Assembly (NCBI RefSeq): GCF_008728515.1
Contig: NC_044984.1
Location: 93,357,181-93,421,180 of the forward strand
Direction of reading: 5' to 3'
DNA from: Papio anubis
Lineage: Eukaryota > Chordata > Mammalia > Primates > Cercopithecidae
DNA length: 64,000 nt
In this document: positions 10,347 through 22,224 of the stretch, in pieces
Layout: each line of letters opens with the position of its first letter
Position numbering within the stretch: position 1 is the stretch's first letter
Program-made: the position numbers and the translations under genes
Notes under the pieces: generated by a model
What the model saw: only the letters and a program-made list of their open reading frames with translations
The model's database searches: none
What the model was told of the DNA's origin: nothing

Positions 10347-11245
10347 TTAAAGAAGATTTTATTATATTGTGGTAAGAACACAACATGAGGTCTACCCTCT
10401 TAAAAATTGTGTGCATAATACAATATTATTAACTAGAGGTACAGGTTGTACAGCAGATCCCTAGAATTTATTCATCTTCATCCCTGTTGATTAGCAATTT
10501 CCCATCCCCGCACCACAGTCCTTGGTAACTACCATTCATTCTACTATCGCATTATGTGAGATGGACTATCCTAGATACCTCCTCAAAGTGCAATCATGCA
10601 GTATTTGTCCTTCTGTGACTGATTTATTTCACTTAGCCATAACGTCATCAAGGTTCATTCCTATTATATGTGTCAACATTTTCTTCTTTTTAAAGGCTGA
10701 GGCTGAGTAATATTCCACTGTGTGTATGTGTGTGTGTGTGTGTTTATATAATATTCCAATTTATGTATTCATCCATTGATGAACATTTTGGTTATTTCCA
10801 CATCTTGGTTTTTGTGAATAGTGCCACAGTGAACAGTGGGATACTAGTATTTCTGAGATCCCGATTTTAATTTTTTGTGTTTTTTTTGAGACAGGGTCTC
10901 GCTCTGTTGCCCAGGCTGGAGTGATGGTGCCATCTCGGCTCACTGCTGCCTCAATCTCCTGGGCTCAAGTGATCTTCCCACTCAGTCTCCCGAGTAGCTG
11001 GGAGTACAGACCACTGTGCTCAGCTAATTTTTGTTTATTTTTTTGTAGAGACAAGGTCTCACTATGTTGCCCAGGCTAATCTCAAACTCCTAGACTGAAG
11101 AGATCCTCCTGTCTCAGCCTCCTAAAGTGCTGGGAATACAGGCATGAGCCACCACGCCAGGCCCCAGTTTCAGTTATTTTGGATAAATACCCAAAAGTGG
11201 GATTGTTGGATCATCTGGTAGTTCTATGTTTTCAATATTTTTAAT
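10347..11245 (-). mobile_element. L1 3' fragment, copy A (interrupted by Alu)
   Basis: Antisense L1 3' UTR and ORF2 end: AATTTATTCATCTTCATCCC, AAAGGCTGAGGCTGAGTAAT, TTCATCCATTGATGAACA, then after the Alu ATAAATACCCAAAAGTGGGA. Includes a TG run near 10723-10742. It is diverged, so an older L1M/L1PB-age copy. Confidence 0.85.
10871..11163 (-). mobile_element. Alu SINE, AluJ-like
   Basis: Antisense Alu from TTTTTTTTGAGACAGGGTCTC to ACCACGCCAGGCC, with many differences from young Alus. Inserted in L1 copy A. Confidence 0.95.
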
Positions 11246-11388
11246 TTTTCCCAGCTTTTTTGAGGTATAATTGACAAATAAAAATTGTATATATTTGAGG
11301 TATACTATGTGATAATTTGATGTAAATTGTGAAATGATTACCACAATCCAGTTAATTGACACATCTGTCATTTCACATAATTACCATT

Positions 11389-11407
11389 TGTGTGTGTGTG
11401 TGTGTGG
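11389..11407. repeat. (TG)n microsatellite within L1
   Basis: Nine to ten TG units, visible directly. Confidence 0.9.
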
Positions 11408-12084
11408 TGAGAACACACAAGATCTACTTTCTGAGCAAATTTCAAGCATGCAGTATGGTATTGTTAACCGTAATTATCATGCTGTACTAATATTGAATCC
11501 CTAGAACTTAATTCATCTTACAATGGAAAGTTTACATCCTTTGGTCAACATCTATTTCTCCTACCTCTGGATCTCTGGTAACCAATTTCTACTCTCTGTT
11601 TCTAAGAGTTCAACTCTTTTAGATTTCACGTATAAGTAAAATCAGACAGTATTTGTCTTTCTTCATCTGGCTTATTTCTTTTAGCATGATGTCCTTCAGA
11701 TTCATCCATGTTGTTGCAAATAGCAGGATTTTCTTCTTTTTTTAAGACTGAATAAGATTTTATTTTTATGCATACATATTGTCTTTATCCATTCACCTGT
11801 GATGGACACTTAGATTGTTTCCTTGACCATTGTGAATAATGCTGCAATGACCATGGGGACACAGATATTTCTTCAAGATACTGATTTACTTTCCTTTGGG
11901 TATAGACCCAGAAGTGGGATTGATTTTACTATATAGCAGTGTTGTTCTTAACTTTTTGAAGACCTGCCATACTATTTTCCATAGCAATGGCACCATTTTG
12001 CATTCCCACAAACAGTATGCAAGGGTTCCAATGTCTCCACAACCTCACCAACACTTGTCTCTTTTCCTTGGAGCTTTTTGTCAG

Positions 12085-12262
12085 TTATACCCCAGCTTCC
12101 CCTAGCCTGAAGCATAGTTGACAAAGATTGTATATATTTACAGTGTACAACATGGTGTTTTGATATATGCATACACTGTAAAATGATTCAATCAAGCTAA
12201 TTAACATAGCTGACACTTCATGCACTTCTCTCTCTTTTTTTGTGTGTGTGATGAGAACATTG
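12085..12262 (-). mobile_element. L1 3'-end fragment, copy C, nested in copy B
   Basis: A second L1 3' UTR piece (AGTTGACAAAGATTGTATAT, TGGTGTTTTGATATATGCAT) interrupts the ORF2 sequence of copy B, which resumes at about 12263. Similar 12-mers flank it: GCTTTTTGTCAG (12073-12084) and GCTTTTTGGTAG (12263-12274), a likely diverged target-site duplication. Confidence 0.75.
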
Positions 12263-13210
12263 GCTTTTTGGTAGGCATCCTAATAGGTGTGAGGTGATAT
12301 CTCATTGTGGTTTTGATTTACAGTTTCCTGATTAGGTGATGTCGAGCATCTTTTCACATTCATGTTGGCCATTTGTATGTCTTCTTTGGAAAAATGTCTT
12401 TTCAGGTCTTGAGCCCCAATTTAATTAGGTTATTAGTATTTTTGCTCTTCAGTTTTGAGTTCCTTGTATATTTCAGAAATTAACCCCTTCTCCATTATAT
12501 AGTTTGCAAATGTTTTCTCCCATTCTGAGGTTGTTCCTTCATTCTGTTGTTTCCTTTGCTCACAGAAGCTTTTTAGTTTGATGTAGTCCCATTTGTGTAT
12601 TTTTGCTTTTGTCGCTTTGCTCTTGGTGTCATATCTATGAAATCCTTGCCAAGATCAATGTCATGAAGATTTTCCCTTATGCTTTCTCCCAGTAGTTTCA
12701 CAGTTTCAAGTCTTACATTTAAGTTTTTAATCTACTTGGCGTTGATTTTTGTGTACAGTGTAAGATATGGATCCAAATTCATTCTTTTGCATTTGGAGAG
12801 CCAGTTTTCTCAACACTATTTGTTAAAGAAACTGTCTTTTGCCCATTGTGCATTCTTGGCACCCTTGTCAAAGATCAATTGATCATATATACATGGGTTT
12901 ATTTCTGGGCTCCTGATTCTGTTCTATTGGTCTATAGTCTGTCTTTATGCCAATACCAAAGTGATTTAATTATGGTTGCTTTGTAATGCATTTTGAAATC
13001 AGGAAGTGTGATGCCTCTAACTTTGTTCTTTCTCAACATTATTTTGGCTACTCAGGGGCTTTTGTATTTCCATATAAATTTTAGAATTGTATTGCCTATT
13101 TCTATAACAAATGCCATTGAGATTTTAATAGGAATTGCACTGAATCTGTAGATTCCTTTTGGAAGTGTGGATATTTCCACAACAATAAGTCTTGCAATCC
13201 ATGAACCAGG

Positions 13211-14019
13211 ATGAAGGGCTTCTGTATATAGGGCATCGGTTCTCAAGACTGGCTGCTGGACTTCTCAGAGCCCATGAAGATAATAATGAGACACTGTTAG
13301 TTATTTTTAATATTTTAAATCTTGATATTCTATCTTTTAACATTTATAGGAATTTGAAATTGTATATTTATGTGTGTACCTATTTGTTTCATGGCTCTGT
13401 GAAGGCAGGACCACGTCTCTTTCACTCACCATGGAACAACCAGCATCACTGTTGTGCAGTAGAGCCTGATGGTTAGAGCAGCATGCATGTGCAGACCTTC
13501 TGGTTTGCCATCCTGCTACAACCACTAACTACTGATGGCACATATACCACCTATTGGCTGAGCTAACAAACATTCCAAGCCCCGTTTTGCCTTGCTGCCT
13601 TCCATTATAGAGGCTTGTACAAGGAAAAAAAAAACTACATTTTACTTTCCCACTCTCTTGCTGCTAGTGGATGGTCAAATGACACAGACTTGGTCAATGA
13701 GGGGTGAGCAGAAAGCTGGCGAAGGATTCTGGAAAGGTTTTGAGTTCCTGCTGAAAAGGAAAAATGCAGGTGACAGATGACACTACCCTCTCTCTTCTTA
13801 ACTTAAACGTGGATGTGATGCTTGGATACAGGGCCACCATTCTGTGCTTGTGAGGGAAAGAGTCAGTCAATTCTCAGAGCGAGCAGCCCTAACACCGTGG
13901 AGCCATGGAACGAATACTGGGAACAAATGACCTCCCAGCTGATAGTTATATGAGAGAAATAAATGTCCATTTGTTTCAGCCGTGGTACATAGGCCTTTCT
14001 GTTCCTTTTCAGCAAAACG
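13211..14019. other. Unassigned sequence with an old repeat-like segment
   Basis: 13390-13450 faintly resembles an L2 3' end (GAAGGCAGGACCACGTCTCT). 13640-13960 resembles a widespread old LTR/LINE-derived element (AATGACACAGACTTGGTCAA, GGATGTGATGCTTGGATACA) that I cannot name. No gene seen. Confidence 0.4.
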
Positions 14020-14215
14020 TTCCTATTATAGCAGTTTTGTGACTTCGAGCAAGTTACTTTACTCCGTTTTAATGTTCCCATTTAAAAACAGGGATTATAC
14101 CAATATCTTCCTCATAGGGTTGTTTCAAAGACTAAATGAGATAATATATGTAAAGAGCACAGAGTGAGCACTAGATAGGGATAAATTACTATTTTTATTA
14201 CTATTTTGATGGTGG
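14020..14215 (+). mobile_element. MIR SINE
   Basis: Sense MIR: TTTGTGACTTCGAGCAAGTT, then CTCATAGGGTTGTTTCAAAG and AAATGAGATAATATATGTAA, in consensus order. Confidence 0.85.
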
Positions 14216-15507
14216 GCTCTTAATAATTCTTAGTTGAATAAGTGGAGTAGGTCAAACCCAAAGGGTATGGCTTTAACCCAAGGCAGCAATAAGATAACTC
14301 ACTTTTTTCTGTTTGAGAAAAATGAGAGAAGGTGGATAAATGAGAGGAAGGTGGGGTGTGGGGAAGGAGGCAGCGCTAAAGTGGAGCCAGGTGGGTGCTG
14401 GGTGGGGGGAAAATGCCCCATGAAAATTTCCCATGGTGGACGGTCAATGTGTTGGGGCCAACATATTGACCATGTGTGGTCCAGGCATGCCAGCATCAAG
14501 CAGACACAAACTAAACATTTTTTTGTTTGGCTCATTGAATAAATGAATGCATTGTGAGGGTGTTCGTTAACAAAGAAATTGCCATCTCATCCTTAAAACT
14601 GAAGAGAGAGAAGTGAGAAGGCAGAAGGTTTTTCTGCAGTGTCACCCGCACGCCTTTTATAATATTCGCCTGGAATTATGTGGGTGAAGATGCATTGCTC
14701 AATAATTGCCTGTGCCCTCGCAAGGAGCAGAGGAGAACATCCGGTGGGAGCAGAAGCAGAGGCAGAAAGAACAGATTTCCCACGGAGTAAAATATTCTGT
14801 TCTCATAAAAAGTCCCTTGCTGTAACAAACGAGAAAATGAAAAGGAGAGCCTGTAGAAGACAGGCAGACACCTCCTAATAGGCACATCTCTCCCAAGTTT
14901 CCCACCAGGGGCCAGCTGTTCATTAAACAGGGAACAAATGCGGGAGCGTGACTGTGATGGGCCCCATTCCACAGCCCAGTGCTGGGACTGCAGTGCGCTC
15001 AGAAGAGCATCGCTGTTGGTGCTGTGGCCCGGTGAGACAGCAGGGCTGGCATGTCAGAATCGCCCTGCACAAACAGCTCCTGTGCAGCTGCTCTCACCCA
15101 AACCTGCTCTGAGGAGGCTCAGCGCATTCTAATCCTTCCTAAAAACATGGACAGAAAGCAATGGAAATTTGACACATATAAAAGGTTTAGTCATGGGGTT
15201 TTTAAATGGATGCCTCCATGAAAGGATCAACTCAGATGGCCACGTTTCTGAACATTATTTACATCACAACTTGACATAAATGCCTCAGATCCAGCTATTT
15301 TCTTCCCCATCCTCTTTTTACATACCTCCTTTTCCCTCTCGATTGCTTTAGCTTGTATCCTGCATGCACTTTTAAATGTGGTAAGCAAATAGAAAGCAAG
15401 ACCCGTTTGAATAGTGAATGGACTTGTATTCCTATGTAGGAATGTGTAGTTGCCTTTGGGTTCTGTAAGGTATAAGACTCATAAAATAAAACCTTAACAT
15501 AGATGGA
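14216..15507. other. Unassigned block, locally GC-richer
   Basis: No repeat that I recognise. 14630-15130 is GC-richer than its surroundings with several CpGs (CACCCGCACGCC near 14644, GCGGGAGCGTG-like sequence near 14940). Overlapping short frames on both strands lack domains. No start, splice or polyadenylation context supports a gene. Confidence 0.45.

Positions 15508-15535
<28 letters not shown>
15508..15535. repeat. (CA)n microsatellite
   Basis: About 13-14 CA units, visible directly. Confidence 0.95.
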
Positions 15536-15539
<4 letters not shown>

Positions 15540-16033
15540 CACTTAAAGCAGATGTGAGTCAAAAACATATGCTGATGAACTCAATATGCTGATGGCATTC
15601 TGAGCAGTGAGCCCACTCAGTAGGGCTGAAGGGTTGGCATAGCAACTCTTCCTGGGAAAAAATAGACAGCTGGAATAAACCATGATGATGAAAGTCTTCT
15701 TCCAATGACTGAAGAAGTAGAGAGAAATTGCCATCTCTTCTAACCCCTTCAAGCAAAGCACCTTGGTTGAGGTCTACAAACTAGGATCTTATAAATTAGA
15801 AGTTCATGTAGTTTCCTAGGTCAGATTCTATACCTTGGGTTATATTCCAGCTCAGAAACACTTTCAGACAGACTACATGGGGCTGTGGGGAAAGAGAGAG
15901 CACAAACCTTCAAAAAGCACGGAGCTTTGACCAACGTTTATTTCCTTAACTTATCCTAAGGCTGAGTGAAGACTTGTTTACTCTAGCTGTAACTTATTCC
16001 ATCACATAGCACCAGTACTTTGAGAAATTAACT

Positions 16034-16290
16034 TATTCATTCTCAATTATTTATCAACTATCCAGCACTAGCAATAGGGACACAGTCCCTGCTTATGAGG
16101 GATTTATGGTTAGGCAGACAGCACCCTGAGTATATTAATTAAGATCTGATCCCATATTAGAATCCTATGCACAAGAGACTTACTACCTCTTCCTCCTCAT
16201 TCCTGTAAACATTTATCTGGGACCCATCTTATGTGGACTGTGCTGGGTGCAACGCCACGGGATAAAGCAAGTTAAACGGCAACAGTCCTT
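16034..16290 (-). mobile_element. L2 LINE 3'-end fragments
   Basis: Antisense L2-like sequence occurs twice: TTCTCAATTATTTATCAACT followed by AATAGGGACACAGTCCCTGC, and CTGTAAACATTTATCTGGGA followed by TGTGCTGGGTGC. Diverged. 15536-16033 before it holds nothing that I recognise. Confidence 0.55.
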
Positions 16291-16439
16291 TTCAACAGGC
16301 CAGGGATTCAAGATCAGAAACACCCTTTCCCTCTTGTTGCAAATCCTGCTATGTGTGGGCTCAGTCCCAGACTGTCTCTGAAATCTCAGAAATGAGCAAA
16401 GGCTAAGGATGTCAAATCGGCTTTGAGATATGCCTGTAG

Positions 16440-16680
16440 ACTGATAACAATAGTGATGATGATGATATTAGTTAATACAATAAAGCTAATACTGTGCTAT
16501 TGTTATGTACCAGGCACTGTTCTAAGTACTTTAAATATCTCATCTCACATACTCTTCTGTCATTTAGTATGCATACCATTATTCTCCTTCCCATTATCCA
16601 TATGAGGAATGCAAGGCACTGAGTTAAAACCGCTCACCTTTAACTGTTCATCTATCAGGCAAGCTAACCCTGGAGCCTAC
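16440..16680 (-). mobile_element. MIR SINE
   Basis: Antisense MIR: TGTACCAGGCACTGTTCTAA, then TTATCCATATGAGGAATGCA and AGCTAACCCTGGAGCC-type sequence. Confidence 0.85.
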
Positions 16681-17917
16681 ATAAATTCTTAACTATTAAA
16701 TAAGCTATGCCACTTCTCAACCACTCTGTTGAAAACTATACAAACTGACAGGTCCTACAATTAAAACCCAAAATAGATATAATAAAGCATAAAAATCAGT
16801 TAGGAATTTTCTCTTGCTTTTGCTCTGCTGTTATTGTTGTTCTCCAGATAAGTCCCATTTTAAAATCCACAGTCACCTTAAGGATGTGATGTGGGAGCTG
16901 GAGCTGTCTGCCTACCCACCAGCTATTTTTAAAGGAAGATGATCAGGAACTAGTTATGAAAGAATCAGATTGTTTAATCTCGTACCACAGAACTTGAGAA
17001 ACTATAGACTTGGTGAGTTGGAAAATATGTAGGCAGAAGTGATGTCTCTATGGAAACAGATGTGAAGATTCAAGTAAATACTAGGCCTGTTGGACTTTTT
17101 ATGAAGATAGCAGAAGCTTTTTTCCCCCCTTCTTCTTCTATAACCTGTTTATTGAGAAATGTGACCATGGTGAGGAGCAAGCTAGACACATTTTTATCTC
17201 TAGTCACTGCTTCCAACTCTGCTATGTCCAGTCTCCCAACTCTTCTAGACATCTCTCAATGACATCTTGGACAGGAACCATAGTCACTTACAGTCTAGTC
17301 CAGCATTATATCATATGCAACTGCATATCCAGCTCAAGATTTTCCATTGTTCCATTGATGGCTACACTTATTACTCAAGGATCTGTTGTGGTCATGCTTA
17401 GGGGTAACTCTTTCACCTTGGAGAGTGGTGCGGGAATGTTCTTGTTCTAGTATACTTCGTCCCAAAGACCCAATTCCTCCTGTTTTGGGGACTGGGAGAG
17501 AAGATGAGATGGGTTAATGTCTCTTGGCTTTCTCTATTGCTTTTGCTGTCTCTCTAGCACACCCTAGTGACCGTTAAGACTCTTGTGGGGCAGATATCTA
17601 CATGTTATCTGTCTTAGGGACATGACGTGTTCTTCAGCGTCCCTCATGAGAGGCGTGACTCTGGCTCAAACATGTTCAGCCCCCTTCAGCTGTCCCAGCC
17701 CCCCACCCCCATCAGCTCTAACTGCACTGCTTGCATTTTTCTTGCCTGGTGGGCTGCCTTACTGGCACGTGGAGGAGTGCTGATATAGTAGGAAGAGTTT
17801 TGCTACTTCTTAGTAAGTCCTGAAAAGGTATCTGGTGGGTGCTCTGTTTGTAATAAGATACTTAGCACCCTTCCTCTCTCTGAGCTTTGGCCCCTAGGTA
17901 TCAGTTCTCAGACAAAA
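16681..17917. other. Unassigned intron sequence
   Basis: No recognisable gene or repeat over about 1.2 kb. Short frames (for example 17050-17262 plus, 17070-17252 minus) overlap on opposite strands and have no domain. Confidence 0.45.
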
Positions 17918-17930
17918 GAAAAAGTCAATT

Positions 17931-18230
17931 TTTTTTTTTTTTTTTGAGATGGAGTCTTGCTGTGTCACCCAGGCTGGAGTGCAGTGGCATGATCTCGGCT
18001 CACTGCAAGCTCCATCTCCCGGGTTCATGCCATTCTCCTGCCTCAGCCTGCTGAGTAGCTGGGACTGTAGGCACCCGCCACCATGCCCGGCTAATTTTTT
18101 TTTTTTAATTTTTAGTAGAGATGGGGTTTCACTGTGTTAGCCAGGATGGTCTCGATCTCCTGACCTCGTGATCCACCCACCTCGACCTCTCAAAGTGCTG
18201 GGATTACAGGTGTGAGCCACCACGCCCACG
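17931..18230 (-). mobile_element. AluY-like SINE
   Basis: Full-length antisense Alu with GCAAGCTCCATCTCCCGGG and GTGTTAGCCAGGATGGTCTC, both AluY-type. AAAAGTCAA followed by T-runs occurs on both sides (from 17920 and from 18232), an exact duplication. Confidence 0.96.
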
Positions 18231-18303
18231 TAAAAGTCAATTTTTATACCCTATTATAATGATAAACTTTGATTGAAACTTCGGGGATAAGAAAGCATCA
18301 AGA

Positions 18304-18390
18304 TGTTTCTCTCTCCCTCTATTCCTCTTTTTCCCTCCCTCCCTCTCTCCCTCCCTCCTTTGCTCCCTTCTTTCCTTCCTTTCCTTCTTC
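18304..18390. repeat. Polypyrimidine (CCCT/CTTC)n tract
   Basis: Almost pure C/T over about 85 bases, with CCCTCCCTCC and TTCCTTCC units. On the minus strand it reads as Arg/Glu-rich low complexity, not a protein. Confidence 0.9.
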
Positions 18391-19838
18391 CAAATAGCAA
18401 CCATGTAATCTAAATTATGAATGATAAAAAAGCCTAGCAAATCAATTTTGCCTTAATACCAATGAGAGAACTTAGAGCAAAGGAATTCGGAATATTATAA
18501 GAACTTTAGTTTCCTGAGAATTTTGGTGGTATTATCACCTGCTCCAATCATAGACTGCACTTTTTCATGCCCAGAGCAATCAGCCACTCAGGACTTTCTC
18601 ACGGTCTGAGCTCAACCTGCTCTTATTTTGTTCTGAGCTTTCCAGCTCTGAATGCTTGATTGCTGGTCCAAGAGTGTAATTTAGGTAGTAGATAGGCTGA
18701 ACTCACATCATCCTCCTTACAAATTGCTATGGAAATACCCCAAAAATATAAAAGAAAAAAATTTAAAACACTATAAAAGGGCACTATTCACGTGCTGCAA
18801 GAGCTCATGGAGGAGAAGATGGAATGAGTGGAGGATAAGCTTGCTCTGCGTTCATCATCGAAGAAAGGAAAGACTGCTTGTGAAATGACCCCTCGTGGAA
18901 ACTCACTGGTGTTTTCAAGTTCAGGGTGGCAGGGTTGAAGGTGAGAGTTAGTTTCAGGGAAGATGGTGGAGAAAAATGTTTGCCAGTATCTGGACCCCAA
19001 AGGATTACACAGGATGCTGGAGCCTGCATGGACTAGGAATTTCATTAGTTCAATCATGGTCTACATTTGGCAAGGAAGATGCATTGAGAATAGGTGAAGG
19101 GCATAGTCAAGATCAATGCTAAATGTCCTAATGGAGGAATTATGGAGTCTACTTGAGGCTGCCATGAAAAGCAAAGCAAAGAATCTTTTGGGACAACTTG
19201 TTCAGCAGCCTCAGACTACAGCTGCCTCTTTACTTATCTACGCCTCTAGATCACTCAGAAGTAAAAGAAAAATTAAATAAATCTAAACGTTCTCATTCTT
19301 TCACTGGGGTCTTAAAAGTTTTGAACACAATCTCCCAGAAGAATCGATTTCTGATACTGGAATCTTTGTAAGCGTGAACAGAGAGAAGGGACTGGACAGA
19401 TGAAAAGGGTTTGTAGTTCAAAGAAGAGGGGCATTGTGGGGAACTGATGCTGAACTCTCAGTTCTATGCCCCCCAGACTTCCTTCTTCAGTTATGGTACC
19501 TGCAGAATCAGCATCCATCTGCGACTCTCCTTTATCCATTGAACTCCCTATTTTGGAGAGGAGAGGCATATTTTCTACTTTATGTAGCTCTCCAGCCCAT
19601 GATCTCCTGCGGTCAGGGGCTAAGGATTCCTTTCCCTGTTTCCTACTAATGCATAACTCCATCTCTCCATAAGGCAGGGTGGGTCTGGCATTCAGAAAGT
19701 TGGGGAAGCTAGGCAGAATGTGAAATAAGTGAAGGGAATTGAAGGGTGTTGGATTTGTTGTTCCACCATTAGGTAATTAGCCCCCTGGTTCTTAAAGGAT
19801 TACATCACTTTTCTTTGTTAAGAGTTGAGTCATCCATG
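18391..19838. other. Unassigned intron sequence
   Basis: About 1.4 kb without a repeat that I recognise. Frames of up to 116 codons occur on both strands around 18788-19672; they overlap each other and carry no recognisable domain or splice context. Confidence 0.45.
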
Positions 19839-19875
19839 CAAACAAACAAACAAACAAACAAATAAACAAACAAAC
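19839..19875. repeat. (CAAA)n microsatellite
   Basis: About nine CAAA units with one ATAA interruption near 19862. Confidence 0.95.
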
Positions 19876-20124
19876 CTGAGTGAATTGAAACCAGAATCCT
19901 TATTAGTTATTACCTCAGGAGCTATAATAGTGTTCCACTTCAATTAGAGCAAAGCTCACTGGGAATGTGTGTAGGATAAAGAAGGTGTTGGAGGTAATAG
20001 ACATTAAGGAAGGGGCCAGGAGCTGTTGGGGAACCCAAGAGAGGTGAGAGTATCTCAAAAGTGATCTTTGCGTATTGCCAATTGTGACTGAGGCCCCGGC
20101 CCATCATTTGATATTCTTTGTCAA

Positions 20125-20410
20125 TCTTGGGAGAGGCAGAGGAGTGTGATGATTAAGAGTATGGACTCTAAAGCTAGACTTCTGGGTTCATAAAGGGTAA
20201 CAGCTTAGCTCTGCCCCTTCTTACCTTGGGGACTTTGAGCAAATAATTTAACTGCTCTGTGCTTTTTTTCTTCATTTATAACAGGAGTAATATTGGTCCC
20301 TGCCTGAAAGGGTTGTTGTGAGGATTAAAGGAGTTAACACACATAAAGTACTTAGAAGAGCACACAGCATAGAGTAAATGCTAGTTGTTATTAGTATGTT
20401 TTCAATTTCA
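20125..20410 (+). mobile_element. MIR SINE, nearly full length
   Basis: Sense MIR including the tRNA-related 5' part (GTGATGATTAAGAGTATGGA), the core (TGAGCAAATAATTTAACTGC) and the 3' part (AAAGGGTTGTTGTGAGGATT). Confidence 0.9.
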
Positions 20411-20474
20411 CAAAGGGACTTAAAAGGGCAGGACCCCTACTTACTCCTAGGAGCCACCGGGGAAGGAGTGAGGA

Positions 20475-20640
20475 CCAACATATATTGCATATGTATGCCC
20501 CAGATACTGTATATAAAATATCTCATTTAAACCTCACATATTGATGAAATAGGTATTCTAATACCCCTATTTTGCAGGTGAGAAAACTGTGTCTCAGAGG
20601 GTAAGAATCTGGCTCAAGGTAATACAGCTAAAAAGTGATA
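20475..20640 (-). mobile_element. MIR SINE, inverted relative to its neighbour
   Basis: Antisense MIR: TCTCATTTAAACCTCACATA, CCCCTATTTTGCAGGTGAGA, GGCTCAAGGTAATACAGCTA. It lies about 65 bp from the sense MIR at 20125-20410. Confidence 0.85.
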
Positions 20641-20735
20641 AAGTTATCTATGATATCCCACGATGTTACTTACACAGTTCTCTTTGGAAATAAAAATATA
20701 AACAAATGGTAAAGGCAGATTAAGAGCAACTCCAG

Positions 20736-21012
20736 CATTATTATTATTATTGTTATTATTTTTTTGAGACAGGGTCTCACTCTGTTGCCCAGATTGGAGT
20801 GCAGTAGTGTGATCATGGCTCACTGTAGCCTTAGCCTCCCTGGGATCAGGTGACCCTCCCACTTTCAAGTAGCTGGGACTATAGGAGTGAGCCTTTTTTT
20901 TTTTTTTTCTTTAATAGAGATGAGGTTTCACCATGTTGCCCAGTCTGGTCTTGAACTCCTGGCCTTAAGTGATCCACCCACCTTGGCCTCTCAAAGAGCT
21001 GGGATTACAGGC
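20736..21012 (-). mobile_element. Alu SINE, AluJ-like, 5' end missing
   Basis: Antisense Alu beginning with an (ATT)n-type tail, then GAGACAGGGTCTCACTC. A long T-run replaces the middle linker. It ends at CTGGGATTACAGG, so the 5' ~20 bp of the element are absent or degraded. Confidence 0.93.
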
Positions 21013-21079
21013 TCCAGCAACAAATGTTTCCAGTGGTTATCCTCACAGAAAATGAAAACATAACTCTTATCTTCTTGAC

Positions 21080-21290
21080 TGAATGCTCAGCTTCATCTCC
21101 CACCCTGACTGCAGCCTATTATCCCTGCAGTCAGCTGACTTTTAGTCCAGATACCTTGACTGAACAGACTCATAGAGGAAACTGACCCACAGAAACTGAG
21201 AAATAAATGTATGTTGTTTGAAGCTGCTAAATTTGTGATAATTTGTTATACAGTCACAAAAATGAAAAAGACCAAATAGTCATATCCTGA
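21080..21290 (+). mobile_element. Old LTR-like end (MaLR-type?)
   Basis: GAGAAATAAATGTATGTTGTTTGAAGC followed by CTAAATTTGTGATAATTTGT has the AATAAA-plus-"GTTTAAGCCACTAAG" layout of an old interspersed repeat end. The family is uncertain. Confidence 0.45.
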
Positions 21291-22224
21291 ATGATTAAAA
21301 ATTGGTTGCATAAGTGAGAGAATTTATTTGAGTTGGAAGATTTGGGGTTTTCACATGAAAAACCAAGTGTGACTAAAATAACCACAGAATAGCTATTTTG
21401 GAGTTCCAATACTCAAACACTTGCTAGTTGAAGGAGTGCTAAGATTATGGATATAACAATTGATTCCAGGGTTTCAAAACTTATTTCCTGTAACCGAAGG
21501 AAAGCTGAAACTCTGGCTATAAAGAAAAGGCTATTTTCCTCTCTCTTGAAATAATTGATACTATTCATTGCACTGTCAATAGCCAAGAACATGCTAGAAA
21601 TTACAACACGCTCACACATACGGGTATTTTTGCTATGATGCAACACGTATGTTTCTAAAATTCATTGTGTTTTGCAAAATCAAGCAATAGAAAAACAAAG
21701 GGCTTATAAGAAAAATAGGGTTGGGGCACAATAGTCACAAACTCAGCAACACAAAACAAAAAGATAAAATCTAATCAAATTGTGGTAGCACAGTTTTACA
21801 CGTGTCAAATTGGTAAGAAATATGTAAATACTACAAAAATATGACACTTTCCTTTGACAAAGACTTTAAATTTGCTTGTGAAAGTGGGAGTCAGAGTGTC
21901 ACAGCTTGTGAGTTTTTTGTGAAATTGTGGAAGGAAGGTGATCTAAAATCAAGGGAAAGTTGTATCACCGATGTGGATGGATATGGCCCATGAGGGTGGT
22001 GGACTGAGATAGCTGACATGTTTCAGGTACGTGCATGTCTGTTTTGTGCATTCCTACTTGGCTGGGTTCAGGTGGGTGCAATTTTCTGTGCTTCCCTAGT
22101 TTTTCTCATAGACTAAACAGTGCATAAGCAAGCCAAAATTTGTGTTATGCTCAAAATGTTCTCTAATAATATATATTGATTATTTTGGAATAACTTGTGT
22201 CTTTAAAACTAGTGTTAAAAAGCA
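21291..22224. other. Unassigned AT-rich sequence
   Basis: Nothing recognisable. A 77-codon minus-strand frame at 21413-21646 has no domain. Confidence 0.45.

Larger units (their letters stand above)
11246..13210 (-). mobile_element. L1 3' fragment, copy B
   Basis: Antisense L1 starting at its 3' end (TTTTTTGAGGTATAATTGAC) and running about 2 kb into ORF2. It includes TCTCATTGTGGTTTTGATTT, TCCCATTTGTGTATTTTTGC and TTGCACTGAATCTGTAGATT. Reading frames are broken throughout. It abuts copy A and contains copy C. Confidence 0.9.

Noticed and set aside
19839..19875. Possible CRISPR-like or other structured array
   Set aside because: It is a plain (CAAA)n microsatellite. No spaced repeats of array type occur anywhere, and the sequence is a primate nuclear genome.
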